DNA of 6,705 bases from Mollicutes bacterium (GTDB lineage: Bacteria; Bacillota_I; Bacilli_A; RF39; UBA660), in the NCBI GenBank assembly GCA_004552445.1, contig SFOJ01000035.1, positions 1 to 6,705 on the forward strand, in the 5' to 3' direction. Positions 1-5,810 of this stretch are shown here, one piece after another. Under the pieces are notes generated by a model that ran no database searches, was not told the DNA's origin, and was given only the letters and a program-made list of their open reading frames with translations. A program made the position numbers and the translations under genes. How positions within the stretch are numbered: position 1 is the stretch's first letter; each line of letters starts with the position of its first letter.

Positions 1-45
1 AACCTCTAATACTTCAGGAACTGAACATATAGACATAATTAACAT
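1..45 (-). CDS. 5' end of an unidentified gene (partial, 15 codons)
   Basis: An ATG at 45-43 is preceded by a good ribosome site, GAGGTG at 56-51, with a 5-base spacer. It opens a frame that stays open to the window edge and reads MLIMSICSVPEVLEV. The ATG at codon 4 is too far from the ribosome site to be preferred. The visible part is hydrophobic with one Cys, followed by a short Pro/Glu-containing stretch. It could be the start of a small membrane-associated protein, but 15 residues do not allow a family assignment. It lies just downstream of the pyruvate kinase terminator and so probably forms a separate transcription unit. I am fairly sure that a gene starts here and do not know what it encodes. 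Confidence 0.55.
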   Translation of the reverse strand, partial: MLIMSICSVPEVLEV

Positions 46-50
46 ATTAA

Positions 51-67
51 CACCTCTTATCATTATA
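51..67 (-). promoter_or_regulatory. Candidate -10 box and ribosome site of the gene starting at 45
   Basis: On the minus strand a perfect TATAAT lies at 67-62 and a GAGGTG ribosome site at 56-51. No convincing -35 is visible at 17 +/- 1 bases upstream, where the sequence is the T-rich tail of the pyruvate kinase terminator (about 90-83). There is no TG for an extended -10. If the -10 is used, the 5' leader would be only about ten bases. The ribosome site is more secure than the promoter. Confidence 0.35.
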
Positions 68-82
68 ATTAAATTTTAACAT

Positions 83-112
83 AAAAAATATAAGTATTCT
101 ATACTTATATTT
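83..112 (-). terminator. Intrinsic terminator of pyk, containing its stop codon
   Basis: A 12-bp perfect inverted repeat pairs 112-101 with 97-86 around a 3-base loop (100-98). In the transcript the core is AUAUAAGUAU-AGA-AUACUUAUAU, followed by a run of U. The pyruvate kinase stop codon UAA (107-105) lies inside the 5' arm. The stem is almost all A-U with a single G-C pair, so it is thermodynamically modest. The U-tract and the position at the gene end support a terminator. Confidence 0.7.
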
Positions 113-1508
113 CTTCTATCTTCATAAAATTAGTTTTTTTATCTTTTGTATTATTTGGAAAACCACCAGTTACTATAATCATATCACCTTTATTAAGTTT
201 TATAAACTCCATAGATTTTGCTTTAGCATCTTCTATAATTCTATCAGTAGAACTATATACTTCAGTAACTACTGGATATACACCACTATTTAAAGATAAA
301 CCATAGGCAACTTTTTTACTTGGACACGCAGCTAATATTAAATTTCTTGGTCTCAAATTACTAATTAATCTAGCAGTTGTTCCACTCATAGTAGCTGCAA
401 CTATTAATTTAGTATCAAGTAAATTAGATGCATCAAATACACTATTAGCTATAGCACCAGCTATATCTTTAGTAATATATTTTGATGAATATTTGTAATC
501 AAAATGATTTTCTGCTTCAGTACAAATATTTGACATGTATGTAACTGTTTCAACTGGATATTTACCAGTAGTAGTTTCTCCGCTCAACATAACAGCATCT
601 GTACCATTTATAACAGCATTAAATATATCAGAAACTTCTGCTCTTGTAGGTCTTGAATTATGTTTCATACTTTCAAGCATTTCAGTTGCAACTATACAAA
701 ATTTATTTTGACGTCTACATTCATCAATAATTTCTTTTTGAAAATATGGTATTTGTTCCATAGGAGCCTCAACACCTAAATCTCCACGAGCAACCATAAT
801 TCCATCAGATACACTAACTATTTCACTTAAATTTTCTAGACCAGTAGTACTTTCTATTTTAGATATAATTTTTATATTAGCATTTTCTTCTTCAATAATC
901 CTTTTAGCTTCTAATACATCTTCCTTAGTTGATACAAATGATAAAGCTAAAAAATCTCCTTCATGATTACACGCATATCTTATATCTTGATCATCTTCTT
1001 TAGATATGAATGGTATATCTAAATGAACACCTGGGACACTTAAACTTTTCTTATTTCCAAGTACTCCACCATTAATTATTTTACAAGTTACTCCATCTTC
1101 CTCTACAGAAATAACTTCTATTTTCATAAGGCCATTCTCAAGTAATACTGTGTCTCCTATTCTTAATGAATCAATTGCATTAGGATGATTAACAGAAAAT
1201 CTTTCTTCATTTCCAAGAACATCTTCTTTAACCATTCTAATTGTTTTACCTTCAACTAAATTTATAGAATCGTTTTCTAACATTCCATTTCTAAATTCTG
1301 GACCCTTAGTATCATATAATATTCCTATATAAAGTCCAGTATTATTTCTTACTTCATTTACAACTCTAACAACTTTTTCTCTTTCCTCCAAAGTCGCATG
1401 AGAAAAGTTTATACGAGCAGTATTCATTCCATTTTGAACCATCTTAGTCATAGTTTCAGTATTACAACTAGCTGGTCCTATACTACATATAATTTTAGTT
1501 TTTTTCAT
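105..1508 (-). CDS. pyk: Pyruvate kinase
   Basis: This is a 467-residue pyruvate kinase, the last enzyme of glycolysis: phosphoenolpyruvate + ADP to pyruvate + ATP, in the cytoplasm. The start KTKIICSIGPAS and ARINFSH (31-37; Arg32, Asn34, Ser36) belong to the nucleotide/K+ site, as does DTKGPE (66-71). The family signature IMVARGDLGVEAP covers 237-249. Lys217 in ISKIES is the proton-handling lysine, Glu219 and Asp243 are the metal ligands, and Thr275 in ATEML is catalytic. MLSGET (307-312) and the C-terminal allosteric-type domain (about 345-467, TMSGTTAR at 373-380) are present. The B domain is about 72-160. The length is that of the core enzyme, without the extra PEP-utiliser-like C-terminal domain of Bacillus-type enzymes. 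The start is preceded by AAGGGGAAG with good spacing. Promoter and terminator on either side suggest a single-gene transcript; no other glycolytic gene is in view. Confidence 0.97.
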   Translation of the reverse strand: MKKTKIICSIGPASCNTETMTKMVQNGMNTARINFSHATLEEREKVVRVVNEVRNNTGLYIGILYDTKGPEFRNGMLENDSINLVEGKTIRMVKEDVLGNEERFSVNHPNAIDSLRIGDTVLLENGLMKIEVISVEEDGVTCKIINGGVLGNKKSLSVPGVHLDIPFISKEDDQDIRYACNHEGDFLALSFVSTKEDVLEAKRIIEEENANIKIISKIESTTGLENLSEIVSVSDGIMVARGDLGVEAPMEQIPYFQKEIIDECRRQNKFCIVATEMLESMKHNSRPTRAEVSDIFNAVINGTDAVMLSGETTTGKYPVETVTYMSNICTEAENHFDYKYSSKYITKDIAGAIANSVFDASNLLDTKLIVAATMSGTTARLISNLRPRNLILAACPSKKVAYGLSLNSGVYPVVTEVYSSTDRIIEDAKAKSMEFIKLNKGDMIIVTGGFPNNTKDKKTNFMKIEEI

Positions 1509-1513
1509 ATTAT

Positions 1514-1540
1514 CTTCCCCTTTTTAGCCACATTATCACA
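1514..1540 (-). promoter_or_regulatory. Extended -10 promoter and ribosome site of pyk
   Basis: Between the upstream terminator and pyk the minus strand has TG-T-GATAAT at 1540-1532, an extended -10 element with a 5/6 match to TATAAT. The -35 region (about 1560-1555) does not resemble TTGACA, as is common for extended -10 promoters. Transcription would start near 1525, giving a leader of about 17 bases that carries the strong ribosome site GGGGAAG (1520-1514). The ribosome site is clear; the promoter is a prediction. Confidence 0.5.
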
Positions 1541-1542
1541 CT

Positions 1543-1579
1543 AAAAAATAAGTGCTTAGATATATTACCATAACACTTA
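1543..1579 (-). terminator. Terminator of the ASCH-permease-ASCH operon
   Basis: The stem pairs 1579-1572 (UAAGUGUU) with 1556-1549 (AGCACUUA), eight pairs including one G-U. The loop is about 15 bases (1571-1557) and is followed by UUUUUU at 1548-1543. The UAA stop codon of the upstream ASCH gene (1579-1577) forms the base of the 5' arm. The long loop makes it the weakest of the four hairpins in the window, so some read-through into pyk is possible. Confidence 0.55.
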
Positions 1580-1975
1580 CTTTTTTTCAAGATTTTCTTC
1601 ACAATAATTCCATAAACCAAGTTTACCTTTACATGGTATTGGATTATCATATTTAACAACATTTTCAAGTTTCCAAGCATATGTTTCAGTATGATTACTT
1701 CTACCATACACAACAGGATCAATATTTCTAAGTTCCTTATTAAATTCCTCATCGACAAGTATACAATCAACTATAGTAGCATGCCCAATAATATACCCAG
1801 GGTTAACATTAATATTATAATCACTGAATCTCTTCATCATATCTTTTTCAACACTACATCCTGCATGTATAAGTATTTTACCTCTATATTTTGTTTTCCA
1901 ACTACGAAACTCATATTTTTTATATTCTTCAATTATTAAAGATGCCCAAGGTTCTTTTATAGTTAATGCTTTCAT
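1577..1975 (-). CDS. ASCH-domain protein (PUA-like fold), long type
   Basis: This 132-residue protein consists of one ASCH (ASC-1 homology) domain, a PUA-like beta-barrel fold usually linked to RNA or nucleoside binding. Visible family motifs are IKEPWASLI (6-14), the basic/aromatic stretch EFRSWKTKYRG (22-32), IHAG (36-39), IIGHATIVD (62-70), an aromatic Trp101, and the closing strand PIPCKGKLGLW (112-122). Some ASCH proteins cleave RNA or deacetylate N4-acetylcytidine, but which activity applies here cannot be read from sequence. It is the last gene of the operon, 8 bases after the EamA transporter gene. Its ribosome site GAGGTG overlaps that gene's TGA stop, so translation is probably coupled. 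A second, dissimilar ASCH gene opens the same operon. The fold call is firm; the function is open. Confidence 0.88.
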   Translation of the reverse strand: MKALTIKEPWASLIIEEYKKYEFRSWKTKYRGKILIHAGCSVEKDMMKRFSDYNINVNPGYIIGHATIVDCILVDEEFNKELRNIDPVVYGRSNHTETYAWKLENVVKYDNPIPCKGKLGLWNYCEENLEKK

Positions 1976-1983
1976 ATTTCACC

Positions 1984-2841
1984 TCACATCTTTATTATAA
2001 CAACACCTATTATAATAAGTATAGATGCAATAACTTTTTGAATAAATTTACTTTTGTTTTTACATACAAAATATTCATACATAGTATTTAATATTGATGT
2101 TAACGTTAAAAGTGGTGCTATTAAAGTAACATTTCCAAGTTGATATGAACGAACTGATGCAATCAACATCAAACACCAACAAAATGATGCTAATAAGAAA
2201 TATTTTTTATCGTAATAATTAAATTCACATTTTAATTCTTTTAAACTATGTTTACCAAATATAAATATTAACATTGATGGTGTAAAAACAGTAAGAATTG
2301 TATAAAAAGCTAAATTAAAATAATTAGAAATATTAACATTTATAAGCATTGCAACAGCAAATAAGAAATTAGATACAAAACTCATAATAAAGTATTTATT
2401 AAATTTTATTTTACCTTTATTAAAAGCAAGTAACACATTGGCAAATATTATTATAACAGAACCAATAATTTTTTTTAGTACAATTTGCTCTTTTAAAAAT
2501 ATAAATCCAAGTATTATTAAGAACACAGTAGATAATTGTTTTAGCATACTAAACACAGAAGGATCAAGCCCATATCTTGCTTCTATATTAAGTCTATCAG
2601 TAATAGCATATATACTCACAACTGCAAGTAATGTTAAATATACGCTTGTATCTGTAGGCCAAGTAAAATCAAAAAATGGTATAAAAAATAATGCAAAAAA
2701 TGCAGTAAACACTTCAAGTAATATTGTTAATGCTCCAGCACTTTTCATATTACGATTTGCTTTTTTAAATGCTTGAGCAAACACAACCGCAGAAACTAAA
2801 TATAACATTACCCAAAATTTCCAACTATTTAAAATTTCCAT
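1984..2841 (-). CDS. EamA/DMT-family permease with ten membrane helices
   Basis: This 285-residue integral membrane protein of the drug/metabolite transporter superfamily has two repeated five-helix EamA halves. Hydrophobic segments lie at about 9-25, 37-56, 66-82, 95-116, 122-140, 149-168, 175-196, 213-229, 234-257 and 266-284. The hallmark end of an EamA repeat is seen twice: FLKEQIVLKKIIGSVIII (115-132) followed by a helix, and the matching region around 254-284. Members move small metabolites such as amino acids, nucleosides or nucleotide sugars, in either direction, and the substrate cannot be predicted from sequence. The start lies one base after the stop of the ASCH gene at 2843. The nearest purine-rich site (GGAG inside that gene's end) is about 13 bases away, so translation by reinitiation is likely. 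It sits between two ASCH-domain genes, which suggests cargo related to their ligand; this is inference. Confidence 0.85.
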   Translation of the reverse strand: MEILNSWKFWVMLYLVSAVVFAQAFKKANRNMKSAGALTILLEVFTAFFALFFIPFFDFTWPTDTSVYLTLLAVVSIYAITDRLNIEARYGLDPSVFSMLKQLSTVFLIILGFIFLKEQIVLKKIIGSVIIIFANVLLAFNKGKIKFNKYFIMSFVSNFLFAVAMLINVNISNYFNLAFYTILTVFTPSMLIFIFGKHSLKELKCEFNYYDKKYFLLASFCWCLMLIASVRSYQLGNVTLIAPLLTLTSILNTMYEYFVCKNKSKFIQKVIASILIIIGVVIIKM

Positions 2842-2842
2842 A

Positions 2843-3181
2843 TTACTTAATTAACTCCATCTCTATACCAACTACGCCATATTTAGATTGTTCTTCACTA
2901 CTATAGTATTGTTCCATATCCTTAGGATCTGCTTTTTCATCTTCTTTGTATCCCATTGATACTTTATCGAAATGGTTATAAAGCTCTTCGAAACTAGGAT
3001 ATTTATGTAACCCTAGTACTTTAACCTGAATCTTTTCTCCATCACTTCTATTTTCAAAAGTAATTTTATCTCCTACATTAATCAATTGTCTTTTTTCATC
3101 ATTAAGTCTTAACTCTATTGTTTTACTTCCACTTTTTATCAATTCAAATGGTTCTTTGTGTAATCTCATCATATGTTCCAT
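2843..3181 (-). CDS. ASCH-domain protein, short type
   Basis: With the preferred start this is a 112-residue single ASCH domain. It has MRLHKEPFELIKSGSKTIEL at about 5-24, a GD turn before a beta strand (VGDKITFEN), a charged middle (SFEELYNHFDK) and the typical end YGVVGIEMEL. The KTIELR stretch (20-25) aligns by eye with the catalytic K-T-I-T stretch of E. coli YqfB, an N4-acetylcytidine amidohydrolase. Here Glu replaces the second Thr, so the same activity cannot be assumed. I chose the ATG at 3181: it has a GGTGA ribosome site five bases upstream. The ATG at 3193 has none and lies at the predicted transcription start, although a leaderless message from it is possible. First gene of the operon with the permease (one-base gap) and the second ASCH gene. 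Confidence 0.82.
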   Translation of the reverse strand: MEHMMRLHKEPFELIKSGSKTIELRLNDEKRQLINVGDKITFENRSDGEKIQVKVLGLHKYPSFEELYNHFDKVSMGYKEDEKADPKDMEQYYSSEEQSKYGVVGIEMELIK

Positions 3182-3185
3182 ACTT

Positions 3186-3226
3186 ATCACCATAAAAATT
3201 ATATCAAAACAAAAGTACTATTTCTA
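3186..3226 (-). promoter_or_regulatory. Promoter and ribosome site of the ASCH-permease-ASCH operon
   Basis: The minus strand carries a perfect extended -10, TG-A-TATAAT, with TATAAT at 3203-3198. A -35-like TAGAAA (4/6) lies at 3226-3221, 17 bases away. Transcription should start at about 3193-3191. The ribosome site GGTGAT (3191-3186) would then lie at the very 5' end of the message, with a leader of about ten bases before the ATG at 3181. The -35 falls in the loop and first stem bases of the ATPase terminator. Confidence 0.65.
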
Positions 3227-3233
3227 GTACTTT
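3204..3233 (-). terminator. Intrinsic terminator of the metal-resistance operon
   Basis: A perfect 9-bp stem, AAAGUACUA at 3233-3225 with UAGUACUUU at 3220-3212, closes a GAAA tetraloop (3224-3221). The U-rich tail UGUUUUGA follows. The ATPase stop codon UAA (3234-3232) runs into the 5' arm. The stable GNRA-type loop and perfect stem make this one of the more convincing terminators in the window. Confidence 0.75.
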
Positions 3234-5082
3234 ACTCATTTACTCTTAATATTCTAAGTGCATTTAATATTGCTATTACTGAAACACCAACATCAGCAAA
3301 TACTGCAGACCACATAGTAGCAATTCCTAAAGCAGATAATACAAGTACAGCAATCTTAACTGTTATTGCAAATATAATATTTTCTTTTACTATTCTCATC
3401 GTTTTACGTGATATAGAAATAGCCTTGCTAATCTTAGAAATTTCATCAGTCATAATAACCACATCAGCAGCTTCAATCGCAGCATCACTTCCAAGACCAC
3501 CCATCGCAACACCTATATCAGAAAGTGCAAGTACAGGAGCATCATTTATTCCATCCCCTACAAATAAAAGTTTTCCATCTTTTGATTTTTCCAACATAAG
3601 TTTTTCAACACATTTAACTTTATCTTGAGGAAGCAATTCACTATGATATTCATCTAATTTTAACTCTTCACTAACAACTTTACTTATATCTTTTTTGTCT
3701 CCAGTGAGCATAACTAACTTTTTTACATTATTTGCTTTTAAACCTTTAACTGCTTCATAAGAATCATCCTTTATCTTATCAGATATAACAATATAACCAA
3801 AATATTTATTATCAACTATAACGTATACGATAGTACCTATGTCATCACATTTATCATACTTGATATTCATATCTTTCATTAGTTTATCATTGCCAACTAA
3901 TACTTTTTTACCATCTACTTTAGCTTCTACACCTTTACCTGATATTTCTTTAGTATCTATTACTTTCTTACTATCAATTTTCTTATGATATGCTTCTTTT
4001 AATGATATAGCTATTGGATGATTAGAAAAACTTTCAGCATAAGCAGCATACTTAAGTAAATCTTCGTCACTCATAGATATAGCATTTATCTTTTGTACTT
4101 TAAATACTCCTTCTGTTAAAGTACCAGTTTTATCACATACTACTATTTCTATATTAGATAGTGCTTCTAAATAATTACTTCCTTTTACTAATACTCCTAC
4201 ACTAGAAGAAGCGCCTATACCACCAAAGAAACTAAGTGGAATTGATACAACTAATGCACAAGGACAAGACACTACTAAAAATGATAATGCTCTATATATC
4301 CAAGTATTAAATTCTTGATTTAAAATTATTGGTGGAAACACTGCAAGAACTAAAGCTATACCACATACTATAGGAGTATAATATTTGGCAAACTTAGTAA
4401 TAAATGCTTCTGAATTTGATTTTCTACTACTAGCATTTTCTACTAAATCAAGTATCTTACTAACAGTAGACTCACCAAATTTCTTAGTTACTTTTACTTT
4501 TAAAACGCTTTCATTATTAATGCATCCACTTAATACTTCATCTCCTTTTTCAACTCTTCTTGGAACACTTTCACCAGTAAGAGCAAGTGTATTAAGCATA
4601 GAACTTCCTTCAACTACAACACCATCTAAAGGAATTTTTTCACCAGGTTTAATGAGTATTATTTCTTCTATATTAACTTCATTTGGATCAACCTTAATAT
4701 GTTTATCATTTCTAATTACATTTGCATAATCAGGTCTAATATCCATTAAACTAGCAACTGATTTTCTACTCTTATTAACAGCATAACTTTGAAATAATTC
4801 TCCCACTTGATAAAAAAGCATAACACTTACTGCTTCGGGTATATTTCCAATACATAAAGCACCTATAGTAGCAACAGACATCAAAAAGTTTTCATCAAAT
4901 ACTTTTCCTCTTTTAATATTTTTAAATGCCTTTAATAAAATATCATAACCTATTATTAAATAAGCTATTATAAATATAATACTATTTATATACTTAACGT
5001 TTATATCTACTAATATAGAAAATAATAAAAGTATCCCAGATATTATAATTCTATATAGTTGTTTTTTCATCTTCTTATTCAT
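3232..5082 (-). CDS. cadA: P1B-2 type heavy-metal (Zn/Cd/Pb) exporting ATPase, no HMA domain
   Basis: This 616-residue membrane P-type ATPase uses ATP to export divalent soft metals. Motifs in order: actuator-domain TGES (169-172); metal-binding CPC (273-275) in SCPCALVVS; phosphorylated Asp317 in DKTGTLTEG; the His-Pro pair (355-356) typical of P1B pumps; hinge motif GDGINDAP (509-516). In the last membrane pair, Lys576 and Asp597 (FADVGVSVIAILNALRIL) mark the Zn/Cd/Pb subgroup (CadA/ZntA), against Cu pumps. Hydrophobic helices lie at about 8-28, 33-52, 64-80, 82-98, 233-253, 262-284, 568-588 and 590-609. The usual N-terminal HMA domain is absent and is supplied by the separate gene just upstream, whose stop overlaps this start (TAATG). 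The ribosome site GGAGG lies inside that gene, so translation is coupled. The metal-sensing ArsR repressor opens the operon. Exact metal preference is not decidable. Confidence 0.94.
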   Translation of the reverse strand: MNKKMKKQLYRIIISGILLLFSILVDINVKYINSIIFIIAYLIIGYDILLKAFKNIKRGKVFDENFLMSVATIGALCIGNIPEAVSVMLFYQVGELFQSYAVNKSRKSVASLMDIRPDYANVIRNDKHIKVDPNEVNIEEIILIKPGEKIPLDGVVVEGSSMLNTLALTGESVPRRVEKGDEVLSGCINNESVLKVKVTKKFGESTVSKILDLVENASSRKSNSEAFITKFAKYYTPIVCGIALVLAVFPPIILNQEFNTWIYRALSFLVVSCPCALVVSIPLSFFGGIGASSSVGVLVKGSNYLEALSNIEIVVCDKTGTLTEGVFKVQKINAISMSDEDLLKYAAYAESFSNHPIAISLKEAYHKKIDSKKVIDTKEISGKGVEAKVDGKKVLVGNDKLMKDMNIKYDKCDDIGTIVYVIVDNKYFGYIVISDKIKDDSYEAVKGLKANNVKKLVMLTGDKKDISKVVSEELKLDEYHSELLPQDKVKCVEKLMLEKSKDGKLLFVGDGINDAPVLALSDIGVAMGGLGSDAAIEAADVVIMTDEISKISKAISISRKTMRIVKENIIFAITVKIAVLVLSALGIATMWSAVFADVGVSVIAILNALRILRVNE

Positions 5083-5306
5083 TATAATTCCTCCATAGTT
5101 ACATCTGGTTCTTCTCTTTTTATAATCTTTTTAACTAATTTAATTGCTTGATCTATATTTTCACTTTCACAATCAAAGGATAACTTCTCAGTCATAAAAC
5201 TAATACTAACATTACTAATAATATCTATTTCACTAAGAGCACTTTCTAATTCATTAGCACAATTAGCACAATCTAAGTTACAAATTTTAAATTTATAGTT
5301 TTTCAT
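5082..5306 (-). CDS. Free-standing HMA metal-binding protein
   Basis: This 74-residue protein is essentially one heavy-metal-associated domain (beta-alpha-beta-beta-alpha-beta). The metal loop LDCANCA has Cys13 and Cys16. The Asp before the first Cys is the form seen in the N-terminal domains of Zn/Cd/Pb pumps, where copper proteins usually have Thr or Ser. A third Cys (Cys9) and Cys46 lie nearby. The C-terminus is acidic (REEPDVTMEEL). In most CadA/ZntA pumps this domain is fused to the ATPase; here it is a separate gene that overlaps the ATPase start by one base, so the two are made together. It probably acts as a soluble metal carrier or docking subunit of the pump. The ribosome site AAGGA is close to its ATG, 12 bases after arsR. 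Confidence 0.88.
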   Translation of the reverse strand: MKNYKFKICNLDCANCANELESALSEIDIISNVSISFMTEKLSFDCESENIDQAIKLVKKIIKREEPDVTMEEL

Positions 5307-5318
5307 AATTCCTTCTTT

Positions 5319-5681
5319 CTAACATCTATGTTTTATATGTTGAAGTCCTATTTCAAATAATTTAACTATATGATCGTCATCTAAAGCATAATATACTTCT
5401 TTACCACTTTTTCTACATCTTACTATTCCACTTCTTCTTAAAGTTGCAAGCTGATGAGAAACTGCGGATTTAGTCATATTAAGTACATTTGCGATATCAC
5501 ACACACACATTTCCTTTTCATCTAAAGCAAATAGTATTCTACATCTAGTAGTATCACCAATTAATTTAAATAAATCTGCTAAATTATAAAATGTATTTTC
5601 ATCAGGCATATTATTAATAACGTTACGAACTGCATCTTCATGTATAATATTACAATCACATATAAATTCATTCCTTGACAT
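5319..5681 (-). CDS. cadC: ArsR/SmtB-family metal-sensing repressor, CadC-like
   Basis: This 120-residue winged-helix dimeric repressor releases DNA when it binds metal. It has both metal sites known in the family. The Cys site is CDC at 8-10 with His14 in the N-terminal arm and Cys59/Cys61 in MCVCDIANVL, nearly identical to CadC of Staphylococcus aureus. The carboxy-helix zinc site is Asp102, His104, His115 and His118, with the exact D-x-H...H-x-x-H spacing of SmtB/CzrA. Helix-turn-helix: about 59-85 (TKSAVSHQLATLRRSG at 70-85); wing: about 86-100. The start has an AAAGGAG ribosome site (5693-5687). First gene of the operon with the HMA protein and the exporter, downstream of two operator-like palindromes, so it very likely represses itself and the pump until Cd, Pb or Zn is in excess. 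The symbol rests on motif likeness; a zinc-specific role is also possible. Confidence 0.93.
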   Translation of the reverse strand: MSRNEFICDCNIIHEDAVRNVINNMPDENTFYNLADLFKLIGDTTRCRILFALDEKEMCVCDIANVLNMTKSAVSHQLATLRRSGIVRCRKSGKEVYYALDDDHIVKLFEIGLQHIKHRC

Positions 5682-5692
5682 ATTAACTCCTT

Positions 5693-5714
5693 TAGTTGAA
5701 TATTATTTCAACTA
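5693..5714 (-). promoter_or_regulatory. Operator-like palindrome O2 (ArsR site near the transcription start)
   Basis: A perfect 8-bp inverted repeat TAGTTGAA-N6-TTCAACTA spans 5693-5714. Its core, TGAA-N6-TTCA, is the core of the 12-2-12 operators bound by SmtB/CzrA/CadC-type repressors. It lies between the -10 box and the arsR ribosome site, covering the expected start of transcription and touching the ribosome site at 5693. Binding here would block initiation. Confidence 0.72.
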
Positions 5715-5719
5715 TTTAT

Positions 5720-5749
5720 AGTATAGTTGAACAAACATTCATTTGTCAA
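5720..5749 (-). promoter_or_regulatory. Promoter of the metal-resistance operon
   Basis: The minus strand has a perfect -35, TTGACA, at 5749-5744 and a -10, TATACT (5/6), at 5725-5720, separated by 18 bases. An alternating AT tract (5750-5758) just upstream could act as an UP-like element. Transcription should begin near 5713. The -35 to -10 spacer contains one operator-like palindrome and the start region another, so this is a strong promoter under repressor control. Confidence 0.78.
5728..5741 (-). promoter_or_regulatory. Operator-like site O1 in the -35/-10 spacer
   Basis: TGAA-N6-TTCA occurs at 5728-5741, the same core as in O2 but with weaker outer symmetry. It sits wholly within the promoter spacer, the classical place for ArsR/SmtB repressors to exclude RNA polymerase. 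Its centre is 31 bases from that of O2. Confidence 0.6.
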
Positions 5750-5780
5750 TATATATATGAAAAATAATTTAAAACTTTAC

Positions 5781-5810
5781 AAAAAAAGTATTATTTATAA
5801 TAATACTTTT
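5781..5810 (-). terminator. Intrinsic terminator of the hydrolase gene
   Basis: A perfect 12-bp stem, AAAAGUAUUAUU at 5810-5799 with AAUAAUACUUUU at 5795-5784, has a 3-base loop and a U-tract that continues to 5781. The last two bases of the hydrolase stop codon (5811-5809) are part of the 5' arm. It separates the hydrolase transcript from the metal-resistance promoter 35 bases further on. Confidence 0.75.

Noticed and set aside
105..1508. Pyruvate kinase as truncated because it lacks the extra C-terminal domain of the Bacillus enzyme.
   Set aside because: The core enzyme of about 470 residues is the usual length in most bacteria. All catalytic and C-terminal motifs are present, and a terminator follows directly.
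1510..1770. Open frame on the minus strand overlapping the 3' part of the long ASCH gene.
   Set aside because: It is in another frame of a clearly conserved gene, has no ribosome site or family motif, and crosses a terminator.
1984..1986. Possible TGA = Trp recoding, given the Mollicute-like base composition.
   Set aside because: The EamA transporter gene ends at TGA just where the next ribosome site begins, and the tryptophan codons I checked are TGG.
2438..2776. Open frames on the plus strand at 1691-1939, 2438-2776, 3173-3628 and 4385-4729.
   Set aside because: They lie antisense inside well-supported genes and have no recognisable domains or translation signals. They arise from AT-rich codon use.
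3182..3193. ATG at 3193 as the start of the short ASCH gene.
   Set aside because: It has no ribosome site and lies at the predicted transcription start. The ATG at 3181 has GGTGA five bases upstream. A leaderless start at 3193 cannot be fully excluded.
5749..5758. Alternating AT tract as a repeat or replication-related element.
   Set aside because: It is only about ten bases, in a very AT-rich genome, and its place just above the -35 box fits a promoter-upstream AT tract.
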